Below are positions 1-8,475 of a DNA stretch of 34,626 nt, piece by piece. Within the stretch, counting starts at the first letter, position 1. Every line of letters begins with the position of its first letter. The notes beneath the pieces were generated by a model. That model was not told the origin of the DNA. It ran no database searches and saw nothing but the letters and a program-made list of their open reading frames with translations. The DNA lies in contig JAJDZQ010000116.1 in assembly GCA_022824565.1 (NCBI GenBank), positions 1 to 34,626 on the forward strand, read 5' to 3'. Source of the DNA: Anaerolineae bacterium. Lineage in GTDB: Bacteria > Chloroflexota > Anaerolineae > Aggregatilineales > Phototrophicaceae. The translations under genes and the position numbers were made by a program.

Positions 1-189
1 CTGGGCGCGGGCGATGCCTTTGGCGGCGGCTTCATCTATGGCTTGGTGCGCGGCTGGGGCTGGTACAAGGCGGCGCGTCTGGGCAATGCCTGCGGCGCGA
101 TCGTGGTGACCGAGCACGGCTGCGCCAATTTTATGCCGACCCTGCCCGAGGTCGAGGCTTTTGCCGAAGCCTATGGCGGGTTGGATTAG
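1..189 (+). CDS. iolC: 5-dehydro-2-deoxygluconokinase C-terminus (IolC-type PfkB kinase), cut by window edge
   Basis: Only the last 62 residues are present, so the start lies outside the window. The fragment opens with the PfkB-family LGAGDAF motif, whose Asp is the catalytic base of ribokinase-like sugar kinases. It continues through a segment ending NACGAIVVTEHGC, typical of IolC enzymes, which phosphorylate 5-dehydro-2-deoxy-D-gluconate in myo-inositol catabolism. It aligns almost without gaps to the end of the complete iolC at 18195-19178 (VGAGDGF, NACGALVVSRQGC), so the window holds two iolC-like genes. A glycosyltransferase gene on the same strand begins 27 bases after the stop. The kinase family is clear; the exact substrate is inferred from this C-terminal similarity. 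Confidence 0.8.
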   Translation: MGAGDAFGGGFIYGLVRGWGWYKAARLGNACGAIVVTEHGCANFMPTLPEVEAFAEAYGGLD

Positions 190-215
190 GGACGTTCTGT
201 TGGAGTCGCTGCGCA

Positions 216-1712
216 ATGAACAACCGTAATCGTATCGACCATCTGTTGAGTCACTGGCTGTTGGCAGCAGCCATGATCTTGGTCGTGGCGGTATTGACAA
301 TCCCGCAGATCGACCGCTTGGCGATGACATTTGACGAGAGAAGGCAGTACATCCAATCGTTTGGCATTATGGAAGTAGCTTACACAGCGAGCGATGCGCT
401 GGCTGCAATACGACATCAGTCACCCGCCCAAGTTCCATTTGGACATTTGCTCCTGCATTTCTGGGGGCATGTTGCCGGGCATTCGCTGGCTGTGGCGCGG
501 CTGCCCTGCGTCTTTGCCGGTTTGATGTCGCTGGCGATGGTCTACCGGTTAGCGCGCGACTTTATTTCGCCCATGGCCGGCTCATTCGCCATTTTCATCT
601 TGTCCTGCCACGCCATGTACGCCTTTTACTTCGCCCATGTCCGCTATTACACGCTGGTTGTCCTGCTGGCAGCGGTCATTCTCTGGCTCTATCTGCGCAT
701 CGTCGGTCGCAGCGCTCCGTCCCCTATGCGCCTGTACCTGTCGCTAGCGGTTGCTTGCGCTGCGCTGGTCAGCACGCATATTTTCGGATTCGTTTTGTAT
801 GCTGCGGTCTCGCTCTATCATCTCATTGCCGTCAGGAAAGACTGGCGCTGGCTGAAAGTCGTGGCGGCGGCGCTGGTTGGACTTGCTCTGGCTGCCCCGC
901 TGATTTTGCCGACCTTGACCGAAAACACCGCATTCGCAATAAGTACACATGGACCGCGAGCCGATGCGCTTGACGCCACCCTGGCTCAATGGCTGCTGGT
1001 AAACAGCAATGGCAGTCGTCGACTGTTTGCAGTCGTGGCGGTGGCTGCAATTGCTGCCTTGCTGCGCGAGGAGCGGAATCCGTTTTTGCTGCTATTGCCG
1101 CTGCTGTTGGCAGGTATCGCAATCGCAAGCGCTGCAACTGGCGTCGTTAGCACAGGGCAGATGCGCTACTTCCTCGTAGGAACGCCAATTGTCGCAGGAT
1201 TTATTGCGACAGGGATTTTCGCTTTATACCGATTGCGCCGTTGGCTGGGTCTGCTTGCGCTGATGATATGGCTGGCGGCAGGACTAAATTTCAACTCAAC
1301 TTTTAACTGGCACTTTGTGATCCAAGGGCGAACCCAGTCTTTCAATAACTCGCCCTGGCATCTAGTCAGCCGTTGGCTGCAGCGATCCGGCGAGAAGCTG
1401 CCTGTGATGGTTATTGAGGGATTGCGCTATGACCATGTATTGGATACAGATCTCCGTGTTCCTGTCAATTTGAAGGAATACTACTTCGGGCAGCATGGAA
1501 TCGATATCTACAAGCTCGCGACATACGATATCGCCGATTTTGTTGCCTCTAATGCGCTGCTACCGAGCTACTGGGCAGTCTATCAAACCACTCGAATCGA
1601 GCCTGCCGCCATCGAAGCTGCCATGCAAAATCACGATTATATCCCTTGCGACACGACACATTTTCCGAACGCAACTGTCCTTGTTACCTATCGCAGAGCA
1701 ACCTGCGATTGA
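216..1712 (+). CDS. GT39/ArnT-like polytopic membrane glycosyltransferase
   Basis: A 498-residue integral membrane protein. It begins with one hydrophobic helix (about residues 13-31), followed by an acidic pair in the first outer loop (D40-E41). Many further hydrophobic segments run to about residue 365, and a soluble C-terminal domain of roughly 120 residues follows. A helix, then an acidic loop, then many helices is the layout of GT-C transferases such as GT39/ArnT/PMT, which transfer sugars from a lipid-phosphate donor on the outer membrane face. The substrate cannot be told. The ATG at 216 has TGGAG eight to ten bases upstream. The gene appears somewhat less GC-biased than its neighbours. 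Other GT-C families such as GT83 remain possible. Confidence 0.65.
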   Translation: MNNRNRIDHLLSHWLLAAAMILVVAVLTIPQIDRLAMTFDERRQYIQSFGIMEVAYTASDALAAIRHQSPAQVPFGHLLLHFWGHVAGHSLAVARLPCVFAGLMSLAMVYRLARDFISPMAGSFAIFILSCHAMYAFYFAHVRYYTLVVLLAAVILWLYLRIVGRSAPSPMRLYLSLAVACAALVSTHIFGFVLYAAVSLYHLIAVRKDWRWLKVVAAALVGLALAAPLILPTLTENTAFAISTHGPRADALDATLAQWLLVNSNGSRRLFAVVAVAAIAALLREERNPFLLLLPLLLAGIAIASAATGVVSTGQMRYFLVGTPIVAGFIATGIFALYRLRRWLGLLALMIWLAAGLNFNSTFNWHFVIQGRTQSFNNSPWHLVSRWLQRSGEKLPVMVIEGLRYDHVLDTDLRVPVNLKEYYFGQHGIDIYKLATYDIADFVASNALLPSYWAVYQTTRIEPAAIEAAMQNHDYIPCDTTHFPNATVLVTYRRATCD

Positions 1713-1815
1713 CGCCAAAAGGGCGGCTCACAACTGTCATCAACACCCTGCGCAAGCCAGAACAGCCCGCATCGGCTATACTCGCCAGCATTGAAGCGAC
1801 TCCGCGAGAACAGCC

Positions 1816-3594
1816 ATGCTCACCACAGCCGAGTTGATCGTCATCGGCATCATCTGCGCGCTTTTTGGCTTGATCGCCCTGACGCGTCTGAAAACCGAGT
1901 TGATCGCTGTCATCGTGCTGCTGCTGGTGGCATTCAGCGGCTTGCTGCCCGCCACAGAAGTCTTGGCTGGCTTCAGCAGTTCCGTGGTCATCACATTGAT
2001 CGGCTTGTTCATCATCACGCGCGGACTGGAGAAAACGGGCGTCATCCAGTTCATCGCGGGCGCATTGCACGATTATGGGCGCGGCAGCGAAGCCAAGCTG
2101 ATCGCCTTGTTCATGGCGGCGGGGGCGGCGCTTTCGCTGATTATGAATAATGTGGCGGCGGGTGCGGTGCTGCTGCCAGCGGCCGTGCGGGTGGCGCGCA
2201 TCTCGGACATTGCTGTTTCCAAGCTGCTGATGCCCATGTCTTTCGGCACCCTGGTCGGCGGCATGGCGACTTATCTGACCACCGCCAACATCCTCATGAG
2301 CGAGCTGCTGCTGTCGCGCGGCCTGGACGGGCTGGGCATGCTGGACTTTTTGCCGGTGGGCGGCTTGATCGTGATTGCCAGCCTGGTGTATATGCTGCTG
2401 TTGGGACGGCGTCTGCTGCCCGAACGCGCCTCCATGACACAGGCATTCAGCCAGCCCGACCTGCACCATACCTACCAGTTGGCCGAGCGCATGTGGCAGG
2501 TGCGCGTGCTGACAGAATCGCGATTGGCGGGGCGCAGCGTCGGCGAAAGCGCCATCAATAGCGAGCTGGGCTTGACAGTGGCGGCTGTGCGGCGTGGCGG
2601 CGACACGATCTCCGTGCCCAAATCCAGCCAGCTAATCGTGTCTGGCGACGAGTTGCTCATAGTCGGGCGCGAAGAACGACTGGCGCAGTTGCTGGACTGG
2701 GGCAACGAGCTCGTCTCTGTTGGAGATGGCGCGCTGCTCATGGAACCTATCGAAATCATGATCGCGCCGCGCTCGGATGCCATCGGCAAAACCCTGTCGC
2801 AATTGAAGCTCAATCGCGATGCTGGCTTGCTGGCTGTGGCGCTGTGGCGGGATGGACGCAGCCAGCACACCGATGTGCGCAAATTGCCGCTGCGCGTGGG
2901 CGATGCTGTTTTGGTGGTCGGGCAGGCCGAAGATATCGAGCGGCTCTCGCACAATCGCAATTACATCCTGCCGGCCGGTGCCTATTCGACGCATACGGTG
3001 GACAAGCGGCGCGCCCCCTTGGCGATTGCCATAACCGCGCTGGCTTTGGCGCTTTCGATATTGAATCTCGCGCCCCTGCCCATCGCCATGCTGGGTGGCG
3101 CGGCAGTCATGGTGATCAGCGGCTGCCTGGCGATGGATGACTTTTATGCCGCAGTCGAGTGGCGCGTCATCTTCCTGGTGGCGGGCATGCTGCCATTGAG
3201 CTTGGCGATCACCGATTCTGGTTTGGCTGATCGGCTGGGCGCGCTATTGGTGAACGGCTTGTCGGGCGCGGGTGGGCTGGTCGTGGTGGCGGGCATGGTG
3301 CTGCTGACGATGCTGGTGGTGCAGGTCATCGGCGGACAAGTTACAGCGTTGCTGGTGGGACCGCTAGCGATCAATGCGGCGCTGCAGATGGGAGTGGACG
3401 CGCGGGCGATGTCGGTGGCGGTGGCGATGGCTTGCTCCATGGCTTTCCTCACGCCGATCGCGCATCCGGTCAATATCCTGATGATGGGACCAGGCGGCTA
3501 CAAATTCAGCGATTTCTCCAAAGTCGGCATCGGCATGACAGTGGTGACGCTGGCGGCGCTGCTGCTGGGGCTGGCCTGGGTGTGGGGGGTCTAG
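1816..3594 (+). CDS. SLC13/DASS-family transporter with two internal TrkA-C (RCK_C) domains
   Basis: A 592-residue membrane protein. Hydrophobic helices fill residues 1-195. Two soluble domains follow at about 225-300 and 308-378, each with the beta-rich TrkA-C pattern (for example SGDELLIVG and VGDAVLVVG). A second helical block runs from about 395 to the end. This helix-RCK_C-RCK_C-helix plan is typical of SLC13-type permeases annotated as sodium:sulfate or dicarboxylate symporters; the TrkA-C domains are thought to bind a small ligand and gate transport. The substrate is not decidable from sequence. It starts 103 bases after the glycosyltransferase. Its stop codon overlaps the stop of the convergent DUF4276 gene within one CTAG. 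Confidence 0.8.
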   Translation: MLTTAELIVIGIICALFGLIALTRLKTELIAVIVLLLVAFSGLLPATEVLAGFSSSVVITLIGLFIITRGLEKTGVIQFIAGALHDYGRGSEAKLIALFMAAGAALSLIMNNVAAGAVLLPAAVRVARISDIAVSKLLMPMSFGTLVGGMATYLTTANILMSELLLSRGLDGLGMLDFLPVGGLIVIASLVYMLLLGRRLLPERASMTQAFSQPDLHHTYQLAERMWQVRVLTESRLAGRSVGESAINSELGLTVAAVRRGGDTISVPKSSQLIVSGDELLIVGREERLAQLLDWGNELVSVGDGALLMEPIEIMIAPRSDAIGKTLSQLKLNRDAGLLAVALWRDGRSQHTDVRKLPLRVGDAVLVVGQAEDIERLSHNRNYILPAGAYSTHTVDKRRAPLAIAITALALALSILNLAPLPIAMLGGAAVMVISGCLAMDDFYAAVEWRVIFLVAGMLPLSLAITDSGLADRLGALLVNGLSGAGGLVVVAGMVLLTMLVVQVIGGQVTALLVGPLAINAALQMGVDARAMSVAVAMACSMAFLTPIAHPVNILMMGPGGYKFSDFSKVGIGMTVVTLAALLLGLAWVWGV

Positions 3595-4262
3595 GTGGTG
3601 GGCAATGCTGCCAGCTTGTCCAGCCATGCTGAAAAAAGCGGACAGCTTTGACGAATGGTGTCGAGTCCGATTTCCAGAGCGGCAAGTGTTCCCATCGTTG
3701 GCTTTTCATACTGGTCTACAAGATCTACGACCCGCTTGCTTGGTGCTGAAATGGGGCTATTGTCAATGTGTTCTGGTGTGGCAAACGTTTTTCGTATGCC
3801 AGCGAATGCCGACTCCAGCGAGGGCTTGCCGATGGCGCGGGCGAAGGCGGCCGGGTCGCTAAACAGCAAGCCCTCGAATTCGTGCATCTGCACATAAGGC
3901 ACGAAGCGCCGCAGCGTGTACTCATCAATATCCTCAGCCAGTCGTGTCCGCAGTGCTGTATGAATGCAATCTGCCTTTGCCGCTATATCACGCAATTCAT
4001 CTGCTTTGCGCTTGCCTGGAAACGAATCGGGCAGTCCGTAGTAGTCAACGAGCGTTGTGCAGAAAGGTCTGTTGCCAGCCAATAGCATAGGCTTCAGATC
4101 AGTCAGCAAACGTTCATAGGTGACATTCCCGCCCTTTTTCGCGCTCGTGCCAATCTCACTAGGTGTCAAGTACACCAGCTGCTTTGCCAGTTCGGGTGCC
4201 AGCACCTCAGTTACGAAGGATAACTCTGTTTGCCCTTCGCAGATGACAAAGACCTGGCTCAC
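3591..4262 (-). CDS. DUF4276 (RloB/TOPRIM-like) protein, partner of the adjacent AAA ATPase
   Basis: A 223-residue protein. The chosen start is the GTG at 4262, which overlaps the stop of the upstream ATPase gene (GTGA), giving VSQVFVICEGQTE; the frame stays open upstream only inside the ATPase gene. An N-terminal strand ends in an invariant-looking Glu (E9 in CEGQTE). A later strand carries an Asp (D73 in TTLVDYYGLPD), then an acidic segment MHEFEGLLFSD (E128, E130, D136). This is the pattern of DUF4276 and related RloB-like proteins, which resemble TOPRIM metal-dependent nuclease folds. Paired with an OLD/AAA-like ATPase it resembles two-gene defence systems such as RloA/RloB or PARIS. Nuclease activity and a defence role are inferred. 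Confidence 0.7.
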   Translation of the reverse strand: MSQVFVICEGQTELSFVTEVLAPELAKQLVYLTPSEIGTSAKKGGNVTYERLLTDLKPMLLAGNRPFCTTLVDYYGLPDSFPGKRKADELRDIAAKADCIHTALRTRLAEDIDEYTLRRFVPYVQMHEFEGLLFSDPAAFARAIGKPSLESAFAGIRKTFATPEHIDNSPISAPSKRVVDLVDQYEKPTMGTLAALEIGLDTIRQSCPLFSAWLDKLAALPTT

Positions 4263-5353
4263 GCCGGGATTCTCCCGCCCAGCACATTCTTTTTCCAAAG
4301 CTCGCCGACGCTGAAGTCTTCCAGCCACAGTTTGTAGTCATCAGGGTTCAGCTTGCAAAAGACAGTTTCGCCATCCTTGCGCTCGACGATGAGCAGGTTT
4401 TCCGGGTCGAATTCGTTCACAAGCGCCACGGACTGCGTCGATACGATGACCTGCATGCGCTTGGACGCCGACCGCAGCAGCGCGCCCAGCAGCACGATGG
4501 CATGCGGGTGCAAGCCCAGTTCCGGCTCGTCGATGATGATGGTGGCGGGCGGGTCGGGCTGCATCAGCGCGGTTACCAGGCAAATGAAGCGCAGCGAGCC
4601 GTCCGATAGCTGACTGGGCAGGAAAAAGTAGTCACTATCCTTTTGCTTCCACAGCAATCTGATCAAATCGTCGCCTGACGCGATTGATGTAGTTTGGAAG
4701 TGAAAGTCATCAAAGAATGGAATGGCGAGACGCACTGTTTTACAAATCTGTCTGTAAGTATTGAAGTCTGTCTGCTGCAATTGATATAGGTATGCGGCCA
4801 GATTCGACGCGTCATGACGCAGATACTGGTTTTCGTGCAACGCGCTCGGATGCTTGACTGGTGCGCTCTTGCTGGTGTCGTGAAAATGATAGACGCGCCA
4901 ATCGGAAATCGCCTCGTAGATGTAGTTGGCTCTACGCAATATATTCGGGACAATTTCATCCTTGATCTTTGACTCATTAAATCCGGTCGGGATATACCAT
5001 GGATGGCCGTTGTACCAAAGTACTTCTTCCTGGAAATACAGGCGGCCATCGGCGCTCGGCGCGAGTGAAAACTCGTATTCATTTACTCCGAAAGCAATTC
5101 GCGCGCGGATCTTCTGAGTCTCCTTGATGCCATAGCTTAGGATGCGGGTGCTGTCGCCGCGGTCACTGACCCACACTTGCAGCCGCCTCTCCACCAACTC
5201 GCGCAGGAAGTCAAAGAAGGCCACAAAGTTGGACTTGCCCGCGCCGTTCTGTCCGATGAGCACGGTCAAATCTCCCATCTCCAGGTTCTCCAGCCGGCGT
5301 ATGGACATGAAGCCTTCTATCGTGAGGCTTTTGATCGAGCGTGATTGTTCCAT
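4259..5353 (-). CDS. AAA family ATPase (OLD/RecF-like, AAA_21/AAA_15 type)
   Basis: A 364-residue ATPase of the SMC/ABC-like branch. Walker A is GQNGAGKS at residues 34-41. The signature motif is LSDGS (249-253). Walker B is TIIIDEPELGLHP (271-283), and the switch motif is STQS (305-308), with Gln where many relatives have His. The first 30 residues (SLTIEGFMSIRRLENLEM) are typical of the family, in which the N-terminal strand leads straight into the P-loop. Its stop overlaps the start of the DUF4276 gene, so the two are almost certainly translated together. Such ATPases usually act as sensors or regulators of a paired effector. A housekeeping RecF role is unlikely because there is no dnaN/gyrB context. 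Confidence 0.82.
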   Translation of the reverse strand: MEQSRSIKSLTIEGFMSIRRLENLEMGDLTVLIGQNGAGKSNFVAFFDFLRELVERRLQVWVSDRGDSTRILSYGIKETQKIRARIAFGVNEYEFSLAPSADGRLYFQEEVLWYNGHPWYIPTGFNESKIKDEIVPNILRRANYIYEAISDWRVYHFHDTSKSAPVKHPSALHENQYLRHDASNLAAYLYQLQQTDFNTYRQICKTVRLAIPFFDDFHFQTTSIASGDDLIRLLWKQKDSDYFFLPSQLSDGSLRFICLVTALMQPDPPATIIIDEPELGLHPHAIVLLGALLRSASKRMQVIVSTQSVALVNEFDPENLLIVERKDGETVFCKLNPDDYKLWLEDFSVGELWKKNVLGGRIPA

Positions 5354-5583
5354 TGCGCTTGCCCCGCAAGGCTTTTCTATTGCTGCCTAGCGTACCACAA
5401 TGTTTATGCCTCCAGTTAGTATTGCGGTATCATACGGACATGAGTTGACACACCTGTCTGACAGTTGGCGCGGCAGCTGCTTTTTTTGAATCCGCCCATT
5501 TTGCGCGATCATGTTCTACAATCTTCGTGGCGGTGTCGCAATAATTCTTGTCAGTGTAATTCACAGCGGGGGAGCGCATACCG
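5354..5583. promoter_or_regulatory. Divergent intergenic region between the ATPase and the ABC permease
   Basis: These 230 bases separate divergently transcribed genes and must hold promoters for both. For the plus strand, a TACAAT at 5517-5522 could be a -10 box, but no convincing -35 sits 16-18 bases upstream. An 11-base interrupted palindrome, CTGTC-T-GACAG, at 5453-5463 is a possible operator. A purine-rich GGGGGAG precedes the permease ATG by about ten bases and is its ribosome binding site. No small gene is visible here. Confidence 0.3.
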
Positions 5584-6636
5584 ATGTCATCACAAGCAAG
5601 CACTGCCAGTCAAGGCTCAGATTCCCTAGCCAGCCGCCACAGCTTTTTGTTGCGGGGGCTGCTGTTGATCATCGTGGTCGGCGTGGTGATGTCGCTGGGC
5701 AATGTCAACATTGGCGCGGTCGGGCAGGGTCTGGGTTATGCGCTGGCGGGCGTCTGTGTCTTTATCACCTTCCGCATCCTGGGCTTCGTTGATTTGACCG
5801 TCGACGGCGCTTTTCCCATCGGTGGCGCAGTCTGTGCCATTTTGATCGTCAATGGCTCCAGCCCAGAGGTGGCTCTGCTGGTGGCTTTTATCTTCGGCGC
5901 ATTGACCGGGCTGGCGACAGCGCTGGTGGATATTCTCTTCAAAATCGAAGGCTTGCTGGCCAGCATCATCGTTATCACTGGTGCCTATACGGTGACCCTG
6001 CGCATCATGGGGGGGCGCAGCAACATCCCGTTGCTCGGGCAAGAGACCCTCATCAGCCGGCATTCGCGCCCCTTCCGCGCTTGGCTGGTCGAGCAATTTG
6101 GCGATGGCCTCAAGCGCCAATCTACGAATCTTTTGGAGATCATTCTTTTTGGCGGGGTTGTCATCGTTGTTTTGGTGATTCTGTACTGGTTTATGCGCAG
6201 CGAGTTCGGCTTGGCGGTGCGCGCGACTGGCAAAAACGCGCAGATGGTCCGCGCCACCGGCATCAATCACTATGTGATGATCGCGCTGGGCTTGATGGTC
6301 GCCAATGGCTTGGCCGGCTTGAGCGGCTCGCTGGTGGTGCAGCAATTTGGCTTTGCCGATGTCAGCCTGGGCTTTGGTTTGATCGTTCGCGGCTTGGCGG
6401 CGGTTATAATCGGCGAGGTGCTGCTGCGCCCCAAAAGCACGGGCCAACGGCTGATCGCGGCGGTGGCAGGCATGCTGGTCTTTGATATTTCACGCGCCTG
6501 GATATTCAGCGCGCTCGATCTGCCCACCACCGATATCCAATTGGTCAGCGCGCTGGTGGTGCTGGCAGCCCTGGGCACGCCGCGCCTCTACGAACGTTAC
6601 AAAGCTTTCCGTCAACGCTTTGCCAACACGAGGTGA
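5584..6636 (+). CDS. ABC transporter permease (BPD_transp_2, COG4120-type)
   Basis: A 350-residue membrane protein with about eight to nine hydrophobic helices. It carries the branched-chain-permease-like segment around GLGYALAGVCVFITFRIL and the DLTVDG segment characteristic of the COG4120 permeases, which work with an ABC_sub_bind lipoprotein and a COG1101 ATPase (TrpXYZ-type systems, some suggested to import aromatic amino acids). A cytoplasmic EFGLAVRATGKN loop (about residues 210-221) is the probable ATPase-coupling helix. The ATPase gene follows after four bases with its own ribosome binding site, so this is an operon. No substrate-binding-protein gene is present on either side, which is unusual for the family. 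The imported substrate is unknown. Confidence 0.82.
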   Translation: MSSQASTASQGSDSLASRHSFLLRGLLLIIVVGVVMSLGNVNIGAVGQGLGYALAGVCVFITFRILGFVDLTVDGAFPIGGAVCAILIVNGSSPEVALLVAFIFGALTGLATALVDILFKIEGLLASIIVITGAYTVTLRIMGGRSNIPLLGQETLISRHSRPFRAWLVEQFGDGLKRQSTNLLEIILFGGVVIVVLVILYWFMRSEFGLAVRATGKNAQMVRATGINHYVMIALGLMVANGLAGLSGSLVVQQFGFADVSLGFGLIVRGLAAVIIGEVLLRPKSTGQRLIAAVAGMLVFDISRAWIFSALDLPTTDIQLVSALVVLAALGTPRLYERYKAFRQRFANTR

Positions 6637-6640
6637 GATC

Positions 6641-7495
6641 ATGCTCGAGCTTGACAATGTCTCGGTAACATTCAATGCAGGCACAAACAACGAAGTCCGC
6701 GCGTTGAAAGAGGTTTCGCTGTCTGTCGAAGAGGGCGATTTTGTGACTGTCATCGGCAGCAACGGCGCGGGCAAAAGCACGCTCTTTGGCGTCATCGCTG
6801 GCGCGGCCACAGCTGCCTCTGGGCAGATCCATCTGGACGGCCACAACATGACACATTGGCCCGAATACAAACGTTCGCAAGTTATCGGGCGCGTCTTCCA
6901 AGACCCGCGTCTGGGCACCTGCCCAGGGCTGACCATCCGCGAGAATCTGTCGCTGGCGGCGATTCACGGTCGGCGTCTGGGTTTGCGGCGCGATGTGAAG
7001 CAAGACCAGGAACAGTGGTTCCGCGACGAGCTGGCACGCCAACAGCTGGGCTTGGAAGAACGGCTGGATACCGATGTGGCGCTGTTAAGTGGCGGGCAGC
7101 GGCAATCGATCACCCTGATCATGGCCACGCTGGTCAAACCCAAGTTGCTGCTGCTGGACGAGCATACAGCCGCGCTCGATCCCAACGCCGCCGAACAAAT
7201 CATCACCCTCACGCGTGACTTGGCCGACCGCCACGAAATGTCGACGGTCATGATTACCCACAGCATGCAGCAAGCCTGCGACCTGGGCAGCCGCGTCATC
7301 ATGATGCATCAGGGCGAAATCGTATTCGACATCAGCGGCAGAGAACGCTACCAGTTGACCCCCTCCGACTTGATCGACCGCTTCCATTCGCTGGGAGATG
7401 CCGAGCTATCCGATGCCCAGATATTGGGGCAGACAGGCTCTTTCTCGCAGAAAGACCTGACCGCCCTCGCCAGCGCATCGAGCCGCAATCGCTAG
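6641..7495 (+). CDS. ABC transporter ATP-binding protein (COG1101-type)
   Basis: A 284-residue nucleotide-binding subunit. The start is the ATG at 6641, four bases after the permease stop, preceded by AGGTGAG; a longer reading frame runs upstream but only inside the permease gene. Walker A is GSNGAGKST (residues 39-47), the signature is LSGGQRQ, and Walker B with the D-loop is LLLLDEHTAALDP. The form DEHTAALDP, rather than DEP, marks the COG1101 family paired with COG4120 permeases. The H-loop His is in MITHSMQQA. The C-terminal tail of about 60 residues has no recognisable domain. It powers the importer encoded by the gene just upstream. Confidence 0.88.
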   Translation: MLELDNVSVTFNAGTNNEVRALKEVSLSVEEGDFVTVIGSNGAGKSTLFGVIAGAATAASGQIHLDGHNMTHWPEYKRSQVIGRVFQDPRLGTCPGLTIRENLSLAAIHGRRLGLRRDVKQDQEQWFRDELARQQLGLEERLDTDVALLSGGQRQSITLIMATLVKPKLLLLDEHTAALDPNAAEQIITLTRDLADRHEMSTVMITHSMQQACDLGSRVIMMHQGEIVFDISGRERYQLTPSDLIDRFHSLGDAELSDAQILGQTGSFSQKDLTALASASSRNR

Positions 7496-7553
7496 CGGTG
7501 CCGCGCCCAAAAGCGCCTGCCGCCGCAATGCCTGGCTGTACGGTTGTCTACGG

Positions 7554-7602
7554 AAAAAACCCCCACCCGCCGGTCGCGCAGATGGCGACGGCCGGGCAGG
7601 GG
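7554..7602 (-). terminator. Rho-independent terminator of the molybdenum hydroxylase operon
   Basis: Read on the minus strand, 24 bases after the medium-subunit stop, a GC-rich hairpin forms from arms around CCGGCCGTCGC and GCGACCGGCGG. Its base is closed by CCCC and GGGGG, and six consecutive T residues follow immediately (plus-strand A run 7554-7559). The stem has small bulges but is strong. The plus strand has no T run on its far side, so it serves mainly the leftward operon. The rest of 7496-7625 shows nothing else. Confidence 0.75.
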
Positions 7603-7625
7603 ATTGTGAGGGGCGGACAGACTGT

Positions 7626-8471
7626 CTAGCTGCTGGCAGCGCTGATGGCGCGCTTCAAGAAGACGCCGGCCATGGCGCTGCGATAGGCTTCGGGATATGC
7701 CACATCGCCCGTCAGCCAGTCGCCAATGTCATCGCTCAGCGCAGCCGCAGCCGCCGCTAGCGCAGCATCATCCAGCGAGCTGCCGACCAGCGCCGCCGCC
7801 GCCCCAGCGCACTTGACCGCCTTGACAGTTGCGCCGCCGACCGCGACATCCGCTTGCGCGCAGGTGCCGCCATTCATCTTCAGGCAGACGGCGACTCCCA
7901 CGATAGCATAGCGAGAAGCGGGATGCGGCAACTTGACATAGGCGCATTGACAGTCGCTGCAGTCGGGCAGGCTGATGCTGGTGATTAGCTCGCCATCTTG
8001 CAAGTCTGTTTCGAAGAGGTCGACGAAGAAGTCTTGCGCGCCGACACTGCGGGAACCGTCAGCGCCCTGGATATGGATCGTAGCGCCGCAGGCCACCAGC
8101 GCGGTGGGCGGGTCGGAAGCGGGGTCGGCATGGGCGATATTGCCGCCCAAGGTGCCAAAGTTGCGCACCGCCTGGTCACCCACCATGCCACAAGCCTGCG
8201 CCAACGCCGGGCAAGCAGCGCCAACCGCAGCCGACGCGGCGATCTCGGCATGGGTCGCTGCGCCACCGATCGACAGGTTGCCATTGCTGCTGATGCCACG
8301 CAGCGCGTCGATGCGGCTGATATCCACCAGTTGGTCGGGCGTGGACAAGCGCAGCTTCATGGCTGGCAGCAGCGAATGCCCACCGGCCAGAAACTTGCCA
8401 TTGTCGCCGATGGCAGCCAGTGCGCTTTCTACGCTGTCGGCGCGTTGATAATCAAATTGTTGTGGCCACAT
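7626..8471 (-). CDS. Molybdenum hydroxylase medium (FAD-binding) subunit, CoxM-like
   Basis: A 281-residue FAD subunit of the xanthine dehydrogenase/CO dehydrogenase superfamily, which passes electrons from the iron-sulfur subunit to an acceptor. The N-terminal half carries the FAD motifs LAGGHSLLPAMKLRL and RNFGTLGGNIAHADPASD, and the family C-terminal domain follows. The start used is the ATG at 8471, five bases beyond the large-subunit stop, preceded by GGAGG; it gives MWPQQFDYQRA, as in relatives. An alternative ATG at 8495 overlaps the large-subunit gene by 20 bases and would place GGAGG inside the coding sequence. It is the last gene of a small-large-medium operon and is followed by a strong terminator. 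Confidence 0.9.
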   Translation of the reverse strand: MWPQQFDYQRADSVESALAAIGDNGKFLAGGHSLLPAMKLRLSTPDQLVDISRIDALRGISSNGNLSIGGAATHAEIAASAAVGAACPALAQACGMVGDQAVRNFGTLGGNIAHADPASDPPTALVACGATIHIQGADGSRSVGAQDFFVDLFETDLQDGELITSISLPDCSDCQCAYVKLPHPASRYAIVGVAVCLKMNGGTCAQADVAVGGATVKAVKCAGAAAALVGSSLDDAALAAAAAALSDDIGDWLTGDVAYPEAYRSAMAGVFLKRAISAASS

Positions 8472-8475
8472 GTAG

